Position numbers and translations under genes: made by a program
Part shown: in pieces, positions 29,626-38,347 of the stretch
How the letters are laid out: every line of letters starts with the position of its first letter
Position numbering within the stretch: the stretch's first letter is position 1
Assembly (NCBI GenBank): GCA_030432695.1
Contig: JAUILN010000005.1
Location: 372,001 to 436,000, forward strand
Direction of reading: 5' to 3'
DNA: 64,000 bases
From: a bacterium
GTDB lineage: Bacteria > Planctomycetota > UBA1135 > UBA2386
Notes under the pieces: generated by a model
What the model was told of the DNA's origin: nothing
Databases searched by the model: none
What the model saw: only the letters and a program-made list of their open reading frames with translations

Positions 29626-30327
29626 CTACTTGCCCGCGTCGGCGCCCTTCCCCTCGCCGCCCGCGGCCGGGTCCGGCGCCGGCGGCGGGAACAACGAGGC
29701 CGTCGACTCGAGCGCGCCCCGCAGCGCCTCGGCCGCCGCAGCCACCGTAGCGGCCCGCTGCTCGGCCGTCGCCCGCGCCGCGGCGACCTCGGCGAGCGCC
29801 GCATCGGTCTGGGCGACTTTCGCCTCGAGGGCCTTCCGGGCGGAGGCGAGTTCCTGGTCCTTTGCGGCGATCTGGCCGTTGAACTCCTGGAGCCGCTGCT
29901 GCCGGTTGGCGAGTTCCTTCTCGAGCTTGCGAACCCCCGCCAGCTGCTCCTCGATGCCGACGCCGCGCTGCCGCGCCGCTTCGAGATCCTCTTCGAGGGC
30001 CGCCAACGTCGCGAGCTCCCGCGACAGGTGCTGGGCGGCGGCCGCCCGTTCGGACTGCACCTCAGCGATTCGGAGATCGAGCGTCCCGACCGACTCCTGC
30101 AGCGCCCGCAGCGACTCCTCCCGCTTGACCAGTTCCCGGCGGTAGGCCTCCACCTCGCGGTCGATACGCTGGAGTTCGGCGTCCCCACGGGCCTCGCGCA
30201 CTGCGTTCCAGCGGGGCGCCGCACAGCCGGCGAGCACGGCGGCGACCAGCCAGGCCACCGACCGGATCGACCGCGAACGCCCCCCAGACCGGGGAACGCG
30301 TGCACCGAGCCGCGAGGTCGCTATCAT
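29626..30327 (-). CDS. Coiled-coil lipoprotein, 233 aa
   Basis: The start at 30327 gives a basic leader, hydrophobic stretch and the lipobox LAGC (Cys35). The mature protein is an almost uninterrupted coiled coil (about 45-205) of Glu/Arg/Leu/Ala heptads, followed by a Pro/Gly-rich tail. It resembles envelope coiled-coil lipoproteins in general but no family can be named. The start lies only 28 bp from the divergent ndk start, so the two genes share a very tight promoter region. It converges on the secreted-protein gene at 29556 with no obvious terminator between. Confidence 0.75.
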   Translation of the reverse strand: MIATSRLGARVPRSGGRSRSIRSVAWLVAAVLAGCAAPRWNAVREARGDAELQRIDREVEAYRRELVKREESLRALQESVGTLDLRIAEVQSERAAAAQHLSRELATLAALEEDLEAARQRGVGIEEQLAGVRKLEKELANRQQRLQEFNGQIAAKDQELASARKALEAKVAQTDAALAEVAAARATAEQRAATVAAAAEALRGALESTASLFPPPAPDPAAGGEGKGADAGK

Positions 30328-30355
30328 GTCGCGCCCGATTCTGGACCCGAGACCG

Positions 30356-30826
30356 ATGGAACGCACGCTCATCCTGTTCAAGCCCGACGCCGTGCAGCGC
30401 GGGATCACCGGCAAGATCCTCACCCGCTTCGAGGAGAAGGGCCTGAAGGTCGTCGGCATGAAGCTGATGAAGATCTCGCCTGACCTCGCCGCGACCCACT
30501 ACTCGGCGCACAAGGGCAAGCCCTTCTACGACGGCCTGGTCCGCTTCATGACCAGCTCGCCGGTGGTCGCCCTGGCATTGGAGGGCATCGGCGCGATCAC
30601 GATCTGCCGCAAGATGATGGGCGCCACCTTCGGCTCCGATGCCGAGCCCGGCACCATCCGCGGCGACTTCGGCGTGAGCCGCTCGTTCAACCTGATCCAC
30701 GGCTCCGACAGCCCCGAGGCCGCCGAGCGCGAGCTCGGACTGTTCTTCCCCGAGGGCCTGGTCGACTACGAACTCGACGGCTTCCGGTGGACCTACGATC
30801 CCGTCGAGGAGCTGGGCCAGGGTTGA
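30356..30826 (+). CDS. ndk: Nucleoside diphosphate kinase
   Basis: 156 residues from the ATG at 30356 (MERTLILFKPDAVQRG), the normal family start. The phosphorylated His115 lies in NLIHGSDS, and the conserved Lys-Pro-Asp and RGDFG segments are present. The enzyme exchanges the gamma-phosphate between nucleoside tri- and diphosphates. A TATCAT hexamer at 30322-30327 could be a -10 element, but no -35 stands out. It precedes rqcH by 76 bp. Confidence 0.96.
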   Translation: MERTLILFKPDAVQRGITGKILTRFEEKGLKVVGMKLMKISPDLAATHYSAHKGKPFYDGLVRFMTSSPVVALALEGIGAITICRKMMGATFGSDAEPGTIRGDFGVSRSFNLIHGSDSPEAAERELGLFFPEGLVDYELDGFRWTYDPVEELGQG

Positions 30827-30902
30827 GGAGGGCCGTGCACGGTCGGCCTCCGAGAGGCACACCGCACCTGCCCGGTCGGTCTTCCGCAGCGGTCCACCGA
30901 CC

Positions 30903-32423
30903 GTGACCACCGGCCCAGGACAGACCGCCGCGGAGCTGGCGAGCGCCTGCGCGGAACTCGCGACCACACTCGCCGACGGGATCGTCATCGACGTCGTGAC
31001 CCTGGAGGATCGCGACGACCTCCTCGTGTTCCTCGAGACCGACCGCGGTCGCCACGCACTTCACGTGGCGCCGGGAGGACGACGAGCCCGGGTCACGACC
31101 ACGCGGCGCCGCTTCCCGCGTCGGCGTTTCGCGACCGGACCGCGACCCGACCGGCTGCGTGAACTTCTGGTCGACGCCCGCTTCACCGGTGCCCACGCCG
31201 CACCGGGTGAACGGCTCTGCACGCTGGAGTTCGCTGCGCATGGCTCCGCCGCCGAAGCCCTCGTCCTGGCCGTCGAGCTGTTCGGTCCTCGTGGACTCTG
31301 GACGGTGCTCGATTCCGACCGACGGATCCTGGTGCTGTCGCGCCTGCCGAGCCAGAAGCATCGTGAGCTGCGCCCGGGCTCGGTCTATGCGCCGCCCCCT
31401 CCGGCGACGCACACCTCGCCGGCCACACCGGACGAAGCTTCCGAGCAGCGATTCCAGCCACCGATCCTGGAGGCGCTCGACGCCTTCTTCACTGCAGCGG
31501 ATGAGCGCGAGGAACGCCATGCGCGCCGCGACGGGCTGCTGCGGGCCCTCGACAAGGCGATCGCTCGGGCCGAGTCGCGTGAGCACGGTGCGCGGGCGCA
31601 GCTCGAGGCCGCGGGCCGCGCCGACGAGATCCGCACCCAGGCGGACCTGCTGCTGGCCTACGGACACGGCCTGCCGAGTGGAGCGACCGAGCTGCACGCG
31701 CCGGATCCCCTGGACCCGCAGCGCGAGGTGGTGATCCCGCTCGATCCGCGCCTGAAGCCGCATGCGCAGGCCGCCAGGCTCTATGACAAGGCCAGGAAGC
31801 ACCAGGACGGTGCCGAGGTCGCCGCCCAGCGTGCGCATGCCGCGGCCGAAGATCGAGCCGCACTCGAAGGCTGGCGTGCGCGGCTCCTCGCCGAGGATGC
31901 CGAGGCGGACGACGTCGCAACGGTCGAGGCCGAACTCGCCCGACGTGGACTCGTCGACGCGCCGCGGCGCCAGCCCAAGGCGCAACCCGACGAGCAGAAG
32001 CTCCGCAAGCTGACCGGGGGCGAGAACTTCCGCCGCTTCGAGTCGCGCGAGGGCCTGATGATCCTGGTCGGGCGCGACGGCAAGCAGAACGACCGCCTGG
32101 TCACGCGGGTGGCACGCGGCAACGACCTGTGGTTCCACGTCGGCCGCGGCTACGCCGGCAGCCACGTGCTCGTACGCGTTCCCAAGAACCGCAATGCCAG
32201 CCTGGAGACATTGCTGGACGCGGGCACCCTGGCGATCCACTTCAGCAAGGTCCGTGGCGCCGAACTCGAAGAAGTCGTCTACTGCCCGGCCAAGAACGTC
32301 CGCAAGCCCAAGGGGCTCCCACCGGGAACCGTCGTGCCGTCCCGGACCAAGAGCCTCCGGGTCCGCAGGGAACCGGAACGACTGAAGCGACTACTGGACG
32401 GCAACGACGACGAGCGGCGATGA
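30903..32423 (+). CDS. rqcH: RqcH / NFACT-family ribosome quality control protein
   Basis: 506 residues from a GTG. The C-terminal NFACT-R (DUF814) domain is clear: FRRFESREGLMILVGRDGKQNDRLVTRVARGNDLWFHVGRGYAGSHVLVRV. It is followed by the VYCPAKNVRKPKGLPPGTV region and a basic tail. The N-terminal NFACT-N part is more diverged, and the middle (about 195-340) is charged and helical, fitting the coiled-coil domain. RqcH binds stalled 50S-peptidyl-tRNA complexes and adds C-terminal alanine tails as a degradation signal. It is shorter than the usual ~570 residues. The TPR gene overlaps its stop by four bases. Confidence 0.88.
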   Translation: MTTGPGQTAAELASACAELATTLADGIVIDVVTLEDRDDLLVFLETDRGRHALHVAPGGRRARVTTTRRRFPRRRFATGPRPDRLRELLVDARFTGAHAAPGERLCTLEFAAHGSAAEALVLAVELFGPRGLWTVLDSDRRILVLSRLPSQKHRELRPGSVYAPPPPATHTSPATPDEASEQRFQPPILEALDAFFTAADEREERHARRDGLLRALDKAIARAESREHGARAQLEAAGRADEIRTQADLLLAYGHGLPSGATELHAPDPLDPQREVVIPLDPRLKPHAQAARLYDKARKHQDGAEVAAQRAHAAAEDRAALEGWRARLLAEDAEADDVATVEAELARRGLVDAPRRQPKAQPDEQKLRKLTGGENFRRFESREGLMILVGRDGKQNDRLVTRVARGNDLWFHVGRGYAGSHVLVRVPKNRNASLETLLDAGTLAIHFSKVRGAELEEVVYCPAKNVRKPKGLPPGTVVPSRTKSLRVRREPERLKRLLDGNDDERR

Positions 32424-34591
32424 CGAGCGACGAGCGAACCGACGACGACCTGCAACGCGCCCGCCGCCGCCTTCGCCAGGTGGAGGCCGAGCTGCTGCGC
32501 CGCGAGGGAGACGCCGTGCTTCGAGAGGAGCGGACGCGCGCCCGGTTCGACGTCGTCGAGAGGCTCCTCGCGTTGGGCCACGCGGCCGAGGCCGACCAGG
32601 AGACCGCCACCGCGATCGCCGAGTCCGAAGCGCTATGTCGGGATCTCCCGGGCGAGGACCGTGCCCTACTGCTTCGTGCCGATGCCTGGCTGCTCCGCGC
32701 CACGACCCTCGCGGAGGTCGCAGCGGCTGCCCGCGACGCCGCGCGCGAACGGCCCGACGAGATCCCGGACGGCGTGCCGCCCGATCCCGAGGACGCCCAG
32801 CGCTTGTTCCGTGCCGTGGTGGACAGCCTCGATCCGATCCGCGACCACGGCCCGGCCCCTGCGGCCCGATTGACCGCGGCCCATCGCCAGCTCGCGGTAC
32901 ATCTCGAGGACACCGGCCGGACCGACGATGCCTTCCCGCACCTGAACGTGGCGCTGCAGTACGCCGAGCTGGCGGACCGCGAAGCTCCGGGGATCACCAG
33001 CAACCGTGCCGCCCTGGCGTTGGTCCACAACGCACTCGGCCACCACTACTCCCACACCGACCGACTGACCGACGCGCGCCGACACCACGAACGCTCGCTC
33101 GCTCTGAACGAAGCCCTGATCCGTGGCGCCGAGACCCACGGCGAAGACGCCCGCTACTGGCGCGAGTGCCTCGCGACCGACCACGAGAACCTCTGCGACC
33201 TGCACGCCCGCAGCGGCGACCGACAGCAGGCGCTCGAGCACTCCCTGCGCTGTGCCGAGATCCGCGACGCACTCTGCGCGTCGCCGCACGCGCCGACCGA
33301 CCTCAGGATCCAGTTGGCCGACGCCTGGCGTGACGTCGCCGAACTCTCGCTCGATCTCGGTCGGGTCGACGATGCTCTGCATCGCTACGCGGTGATGCTG
33401 GACGTGCTCCGCGACGTCGCGAAGCGACGGCCGAACGACGAGGATGCCCAGTTCCGCCTGGCCGACGGACTGCTGGTCCACGGCTACGCCCTGGAGGATC
33501 AGGGCCGCCTGGCAGATGCGCTCGAGGTGTTCCGCCGCGCCCTGGAGGTCGACCGGCACCTGATCGAGCTGTCGCCGGACGAACCGCGCTGGCACGCGAA
33601 CACCGCCCACTGCCATCTGTGCCTCGCCCTCATCCTGCTCGACTCGGACGACGAGGCGGATGCCGACGAGGCCGCCGAGCACATCGAAGAAGGCCTGCGC
33701 CTGCTGCACGACCAGCTGCGCCGGAACCCGAACGAGCACGGCCTGCTGCGCGACCTGGCCCACTTCCACGACGAGCTCGCCGCGGCCCACTCCCGGGTCG
33801 ACGCGATCCGTGAGGCGATCGAACACCACGTCGCCGCAGAGTCCGCCAACGTCCGCCTGATCGAACTCGATGGCCGCGATCAGGAGGCCCTGGCCGACCT
33901 CGCACTGACCTACGACAGCCTTGCCGAGTTGCACGAACGGCTCCGCGATCTGATCGAGGCGACCCGCTACGGCGAGCTCGCGATCCGCACCGAGGAGCGA
34001 CTGTGCGCCCTCGACCCGGAGAGCGTGGAGTACCAGACGCGCCTCGTGCAGGCGCTGCTCCACCTCGCCCGGACCCACTCCGAACTGCAGCGCCCGATCG
34101 AGGCGCTGCAGGCCCTGGAACGCGCCCGGACCCTCGCCGCACGGCTCGCCCGACTGGTTCCCCGCGACGACCACGTCGCCGGCCTCGGTGCGCAGATCGA
34201 GCGCGGAATCGGCGAATCGCTGCGCGAGGATGGCCGTCTCGACGAGGCCGAGACGGTGCTCGCACGCTCGGTCCACCGCTTCGCCGCGTTGGTCGCCCGC
34301 ACCGAGCGGCCGCAGGACTGGTTCATCGCCCAGGCCGAGAGCCTCGAGGCCCTCGCCGAACTCCGGCTGGAATCGGGACGCGCCGAACAGGCCCTCGACG
34401 ACCTGCGGCTGGCCGTCCAACGCCGCCGCGAGGTGCTGGCCTTCGGGCCCGACGACCCCGCAGCAGCCCGCGAGCTGGCCCAGACCCTGGAAACCGAAGC
34501 CGAGGCCCGTGAACGGCTCGGCGACATGGACCGCGCCGTCGAGCTGCGCGCCGAAGCCGCGAGACTGTTCGAGCGGTTCGGCGAGGAGTGA
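32420..34591 (+). CDS. TPR-repeat protein, 723 aa
   Basis: The ATG overlaps the rqcH stop (ATGA). The protein is all-helical, Ala/Leu/Asp/Glu/Arg-rich, with many 34-residue TPR-like units; clear examples are AALALVHNALGHHYSHTDRLTDARRHHERSLAL (in register) and the segments around ADGLLVHGYALEDQGRLADALEVFRRALEV. It has no signal peptide, membrane helix, kinase or catalytic motif. Such proteins act as scaffolds. Coupling to rqcH suggests a possible partner in ribosome quality control, but TPR proteins are common in this type of genome and the link is only positional. Confidence 0.8.
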   Translation: MTSDERTDDDLQRARRRLRQVEAELLRREGDAVLREERTRARFDVVERLLALGHAAEADQETATAIAESEALCRDLPGEDRALLLRADAWLLRATTLAEVAAAARDAARERPDEIPDGVPPDPEDAQRLFRAVVDSLDPIRDHGPAPAARLTAAHRQLAVHLEDTGRTDDAFPHLNVALQYAELADREAPGITSNRAALALVHNALGHHYSHTDRLTDARRHHERSLALNEALIRGAETHGEDARYWRECLATDHENLCDLHARSGDRQQALEHSLRCAEIRDALCASPHAPTDLRIQLADAWRDVAELSLDLGRVDDALHRYAVMLDVLRDVAKRRPNDEDAQFRLADGLLVHGYALEDQGRLADALEVFRRALEVDRHLIELSPDEPRWHANTAHCHLCLALILLDSDDEADADEAAEHIEEGLRLLHDQLRRNPNEHGLLRDLAHFHDELAAAHSRVDAIREAIEHHVAAESANVRLIELDGRDQEALADLALTYDSLAELHERLRDLIEATRYGELAIRTEERLCALDPESVEYQTRLVQALLHLARTHSELQRPIEALQALERARTLAARLARLVPRDDHVAGLGAQIERGIGESLREDGRLDEAETVLARSVHRFAALVARTERPQDWFIAQAESLEALAELRLESGRAEQALDDLRLAVQRRREVLAFGPDDPAAARELAQTLETEAEARERLGDMDRAVELRAEAARLFERFGEE

Positions 34592-34649
34592 GTGCGCTAC
34601 CCGCGACGGGGAGAGCAGCGTATGCGGTCCGCAGACCGTCCCACGCAGC

Positions 34650-35345
34650 TCAACTCCCCGACTCGTCGTCGCCGTCGATGGGGTAGCGGGGACCGGTGAA
34701 CGGCACGTCAGGCTCCTCGGGCTCCGCGCGGGCCGCGGCCTCCTCGGCGGCCAATGCCTTCTTCGACGCTCGGCCGATGAAGCCCAGGAACTCCAGCTCG
34801 ACCTCCAGTCGATGGCCCTCGGGCAATCGGACCAGCTCGCCGAAGCGCCGGATCAGCCGACCGCGCAACACCGAACTCGCATCGTGGATGCGGACACCCT
34901 CCGGAGCGTGGAACTGAGCGGCGACGAAGATCTTCTTCATCCCGACCGACGTGTCGACCACGACCCGCAGCCGACTGACCTCGTCGAGCGCCTCGCCCGC
35001 CGTACGGAGCCCGCTCTCGATCGCGTCGCGGGCCACGCGCACCGTCCCGCCGGGTGCCTCGCTGACGACGTGGGTCGGCGGCGTGTGCGGTGTGGTGCCG
35101 TAGATCAGCCACAGGAAGTTGGCGACCAGCAGCACTCCGGCGAGCAGCGCCAGCAGCTGGAAGCTGCCGTTGCCCCGCACCGCGAGTTCGAACGTGCCCT
35201 CGGCCGGCAACGGACCGCTGCTGCTGGCCGCATCGGGAGCGAGGTAGATCGCCAGGACCAGCGTCGCGGCAACCACGGCGACACCCACGTCGAGCGCCAC
35301 CAGGAGCCGACCGAACAGACCCTTCAGATCCCGCGCTGCTGCCAC
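34650..35345 (-). CDS. AmaP-like membrane protein downstream of accC
   Basis: 231 residues from a GTG. Two N-terminal helices (VGVAVVAATLVLAIYL and LLALLAGVLLVANFLWLIYG) frame a short loop. They are followed by an Asp23/Gls24-like region (ESGLRTAGEALDEVSRLRVVVD, then FVAAQFHAPEGVRIHDAS) and an acidic tail. This is the plan of AmaP, the membrane anchor of Asp23-family proteins. It is 30 bp after accC. In Firmicutes an Asp23-family gene (yqhY) is co-transcribed with accB-accC and affects lipid synthesis, so a related role here is plausible. Confidence 0.6.
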   Translation of the reverse strand: MAAARDLKGLFGRLLVALDVGVAVVAATLVLAIYLAPDAASSSGPLPAEGTFELAVRGNGSFQLLALLAGVLLVANFLWLIYGTTPHTPPTHVVSEAPGGTVRVARDAIESGLRTAGEALDEVSRLRVVVDTSVGMKKIFVAAQFHAPEGVRIHDASSVLRGRLIRRFGELVRLPEGHRLEVELEFLGFIGRASKKALAAEEAAARAEPEEPDVPFTGPRYPIDGDDESGS

Positions 35346-35374
35346 ACCGCTCTCCTCGATTCAGCGTCCTCGGG

Positions 35375-36724
35375 TCATCGCTGCTGACCGAAGAACCGGT
35401 CGATGAAGCCGGTGTCGATCTCGCCGTTGATGAAGTCCGAGTGCTCGAGGACCCGCAGGAACAGCGAACGGGTGGTGGCGATCCCCTCGATGCACATCTC
35501 CTCCAGGGCGCGGCGCGCGGTCGCCAGGGCCTCGCGGCGGGTCGCCCGATGGATGATGAGCTTGGCCACCATCGAGTCGTAGTGCGGAGGCACGCGGTAG
35601 CCCTGGTAGGCGTGACTGTCCCAGCGCACTCCCGGCCCCGCCGGCGCGATCAGCGTCTCGATCAGGCCCGGCGACGGCTTGAACGCCGCGTCGGGGTCCT
35701 CCGCGTTGATCCGGAACTCGATCGCATGGCCGGTGACCTTGATGTCGTCCTGGGTCACGCTGAGCCGCTCTCCGGCCGCCACGCGGATCATCTCGCGGAT
35801 CAGGTCCACGCCGGTGACCTCCTCGGTCACTGGGTGCTCGACCTGGATCCGGGCATTGACTTCGATGAAGTAGAACTTGCCGTCACGGTCGAGCAGGAAC
35901 TCCACCGTGCCCGCCGACTGGTAGCCGGCTGCTTTGGCGAGCCGGACCGCCGCCTCGCCCATCGCGGTGCGCTGCTCGTCGCTGAGCACCGGACAGGGAC
36001 TCTCCTCCACCAGCTTCTGGTGCCGGCGTTGCATGGAGCAGTCGCGTTCACCGAGGTGAACCACGTTGCCGTGCTGGTCGGCGAGGATCTGGATCTCGAC
36101 GTGTCGCGGTCGGTCGATGTACTTCTCGATGTAGACCGTCGAGTCCTTGAACGCGCTCTCGGCCTCGGCCCGCGCCGCATGGAAGCCGTTGACCAGGCTG
36201 ACGTCGTTGTGCGCGACGCGCATGCCACGCCCACCGCCCCCGGCGGCGGCCTTGATCAGCACCGGGTAGCCGATCTGCCTCGCGACCGCCAGGGCTTCGG
36301 CCTCGTCCTTCACCGGACCATCGGAACCCGGCACGTCCGGAACTCCGGCGGCCCGGGCGATCTCCTTCGCGCGGACCTTGTCACCGAGCGCCGCGATGAC
36401 GTCTGCGGGAGGCCCGATGAAGCGGATGTTGCAGGACTGACAGACCTCGACGAAGTGCGAGTTCTCGGACAGGAAGCCGTAGCCCGGATGGATCGCCTCC
36501 ACGTCGGCGATCTCGGCGGCAGCGATCAACGCGGGCACGTTGAGGTAGCTCTCGGAGCTGGGCGCCGGGCCGATGCAGACGGTCTCGTCGGCATAGCGCA
36601 GGTGCAGGAGATCGCGGTCGGCCTCGGAGTAGACCGCGACGGTCTCGATCCCGAGTTCCTTGCAGGCGCGGGTGATCCGGAGCGCGATCTCGCCCCGGTT
36701 CGCGATGAGGATGCGGCGGAACAC
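35375..36724 (-). CDS. accC: Acetyl-CoA carboxylase, biotin carboxylase subunit
   Basis: 449 residues, standard length. The N-terminus [17 protein letters not shown], the glycine-rich ATP-grasp loop [11 protein letters not shown] and the catalytic [21 protein letters not shown] segment are all present. The enzyme carboxylates biotin on AccB using ATP and bicarbonate, the first half-reaction of malonyl-CoA synthesis. The gene starts three bases after the accB stop, so the two are co-translated. Confidence 0.97.
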   Translation of the reverse strand: MFRRILIANRGEIALRITRACKELGIETVAVYSEADRDLLHLRYADETVCIGPAPSSESYLNVPALIAAAEIADVEAIHPGYGFLSENSHFVEVCQSCNIRFIGPPADVIAALGDKVRAKEIARAAGVPDVPGSDGPVKDEAEALAVARQIGYPVLIKAAAGGGGRGMRVAHNDVSLVNGFHAARAEAESAFKDSTVYIEKYIDRPRHVEIQILADQHGNVVHLGERDCSMQRRHQKLVEESPCPVLSDEQRTAMGEAAVRLAKAAGYQSAGTVEFLLDRDGKFYFIEVNARIQVEHPVTEEVTGVDLIREMIRVAAGERLSVTQDDIKVTGHAIEFRINAEDPDAAFKPSPGLIETLIAPAGPGVRWDSHAYQGYRVPPHYDSMVAKLIIHRATRREALATARRALEEMCIEGIATTRSLFLRVLEHSDFINGEIDTGFIDRFFGQQR

Positions 36725-36727
36725 GGA

Positions 36728-37498
36728 TCAGAGGCCCTCGATGACGAACAGGGGCTGACCGAACTCGACCGGTTCGCCGTTCTGGACCAGGATCTCGACG
36801 ACCCGACCCTCCATCTCGGCCTTGATCTCGTTCATCACCTTCATCGCTTCGAGGATGCAGATCGTGTCGTCGGCATGGATCTCGGTGCCGACCTCGGCGT
36901 AGGGCTCGGCATCCGGAGATGCGGCCCGGTAGAACGTGCCCACCATCGGTGACTTGAACACCGAACGCGCCGATTCGTCGACCGCCGGCGCACCACCGGC
37001 CGCAGCCGCACCGACACCGCCCGAGGCATCGACCGCGGCTGGCGCCAGTGCCGCTGGCGCACCCGCCATCGGCGCAGCGGCTGGCGCGTAGCCCACGACC
37101 GACACCGGCGGATCCTCCTTGAGGCGCACGCGCAGCTTGCTGCCGGCTTCTTCGAGTTCGACCTCCACCGCACCCGCGGCGACCATCACGTCGATCACCC
37201 GCTGGATCTCGGCGACCCGATCGACGGGCCCTTCGATCTTGCGCCGGCCGGCGGACTTCTTCGCGACTCCCTTCTTCACGGCCTTCCGCGCCGCCGCCTT
37301 CTTGGCAGTCGGTCCGCCCACGGCCGCCGCCGCCTTACCGCTGGACGACCCGTCGGCCGACGCCTTCTTGCCAGCAGCCTTCTTGCCAGCCGCCTTCTTG
37401 CCGGTCGTCTTCTGGATCGGAGAGGAACGCCGCTTGGCCGCCGTGCTGCTCGCGGGGGCCTTCTTCGCGGACTTCTTGGTGGTCTTCCGGGCTGCCAT
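36728..37498 (-). CDS. accB: Biotin carboxyl carrier protein with histone-H1-like N-terminal tail
   Basis: 256 residues, about 90 longer than usual BCCP. The biotinylated Lys220 is in EAMKVMNEI near the C-terminus, and the FKSPMVGTFYRA strand and preceding Ala/Pro linker are normal. Residues 1-87 are extra: roughly 22 Lys and 6 Arg with one acidic residue, rich in Ala, Gly and Ser. They include a threefold AGKKA pentapeptide encoded by a 15-bp DNA repeat. Composition is that of histone H1-like tails. The ATG at 37498 is the only sensible start and the tail is in frame. It may bind DNA or RNA, or the membrane; function is unknown. Confidence 0.93.
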   Translation of the reverse strand: MAARKTTKKSAKKAPASSTAAKRRSSPIQKTTGKKAAGKKAAGKKASADGSSSGKAAAAVGGPTAKKAAARKAVKKGVAKKSAGRRKIEGPVDRVAEIQRVIDVMVAAGAVEVELEEAGSKLRVRLKEDPPVSVVGYAPAAAPMAGAPAALAPAAVDASGGVGAAAAGGAPAVDESARSVFKSPMVGTFYRAASPDAEPYAEVGTEIHADDTICILEAMKVMNEIKAEMEGRVVEILVQNGEPVEFGQPLFVIEGL

Positions 37499-37618
37499 GA
37501 TGGATCGGCGCTGCCGGCACAGGACTGCGTGGGACCGGCAAGCTTGGAGGGATCCCGGAGACTCTACGGAACGAAGCCAGCGCGGCCCAGCGAATCCGCG
37601 GGTTCGGATCGCGCCGCC

Positions 37619-38155
37619 TCACTCGGGCGCTGGAGTGCCCGGCGCGCCTCGCACCCATTCTCCGCTCCGCCCGCCGCGCTTGCTGAGCAGCTCGACGGCC
37701 TCGATCCGGATCCCCTTCCGCACCGCCTTGCACATGTCGTAGATCGTCAGCGCCGCCACCGAAGCGGCAGTCAGCGCCTCCATCTCGACGCCGGTCCCGG
37801 CCACGCAGCGCGCCACCGCCCGGATCTCGAGCTTCCCCGCGGCGGCACCACCCCCCGGGTCCATCGGCTCGATCTCGACCTCGACCGCGGTGAGCGGAAC
37901 CTGGTGACAGAGCGGGATCAGTCGAGCGGTCTCCTTGGCGGCCTGGATCCCGGCGAGTCGCGCCACGCCGAGCGCCTCGCCCTTGGGCAGCCGGCCCTCC
38001 AGCAGGCGACGAAGCAGGTCCTCGCCCAGATCGACGATCGACCGGGCCACCGCCTCGCGCTCGGTCGACGGCTTGGCGCCGACGTCGACCATGCGCGCCT
38101 GGCCTCGGGCATCGAGATGGGTGAGAGGCGGATCAGGATCCGGGGATTCGGTCAT
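37619..38155 (-). CDS. moaC: Cyclic pyranopterin monophosphate synthase
   Basis: 178 residues. Family signatures include [27 protein letters not shown], the [18 protein letters not shown] region and [24 protein letters not shown]. MoaC, with MoaA, makes the first pterin intermediate of molybdenum cofactor, which the molybdoenzyme encoded at 5056 would need. It lies 120 bp upstream of accB in the same direction and is divergent from the S41 protease. No other moa gene is in the window. Confidence 0.95.
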   Translation of the reverse strand: MTESPDPDPPLTHLDARGQARMVDVGAKPSTEREAVARSIVDLGEDLLRRLLEGRLPKGEALGVARLAGIQAAKETARLIPLCHQVPLTAVEVEIEPMDPGGGAAAGKLEIRAVARCVAGTGVEMEALTAASVAALTIYDMCKAVRKGIRIEAVELLSKRGGRSGEWVRGAPGTPAPE

Positions 38156-38262
38156 CGCGGTGGCGGTCGACGGGATACGTGCTCGGGACCTTGCCCGAGA
38201 TCGCCCGGAACCGGAAGGACCGCGGCGCCGAAACCGTCGGATCCCGACCGGCGCCGGGAGCG

Positions 38263-38291
38263 GTGACTCGATCCGCTCCGGCCTCTATCCT
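38263..38291 (+). promoter_or_regulatory. Candidate sigma-70-type promoter for the S41 protease
   Basis: GTGACT (38263-38268) and TATCCT (38286-38291) are separated by 17 bp; each matches the consensus at three or four positions. The expected start site would give a leader of about 50 bases before the ATG at 38348. It lies in the 192-bp divergent region between moaC and the protease. Supported by spacing and position only. Confidence 0.4.
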
Positions 38292-38347
38292 CACGCGGCC
38301 GGCCGCCCTCGCGACTAGCCCGGCGACCGGAACGCAACGGAGCCTCG

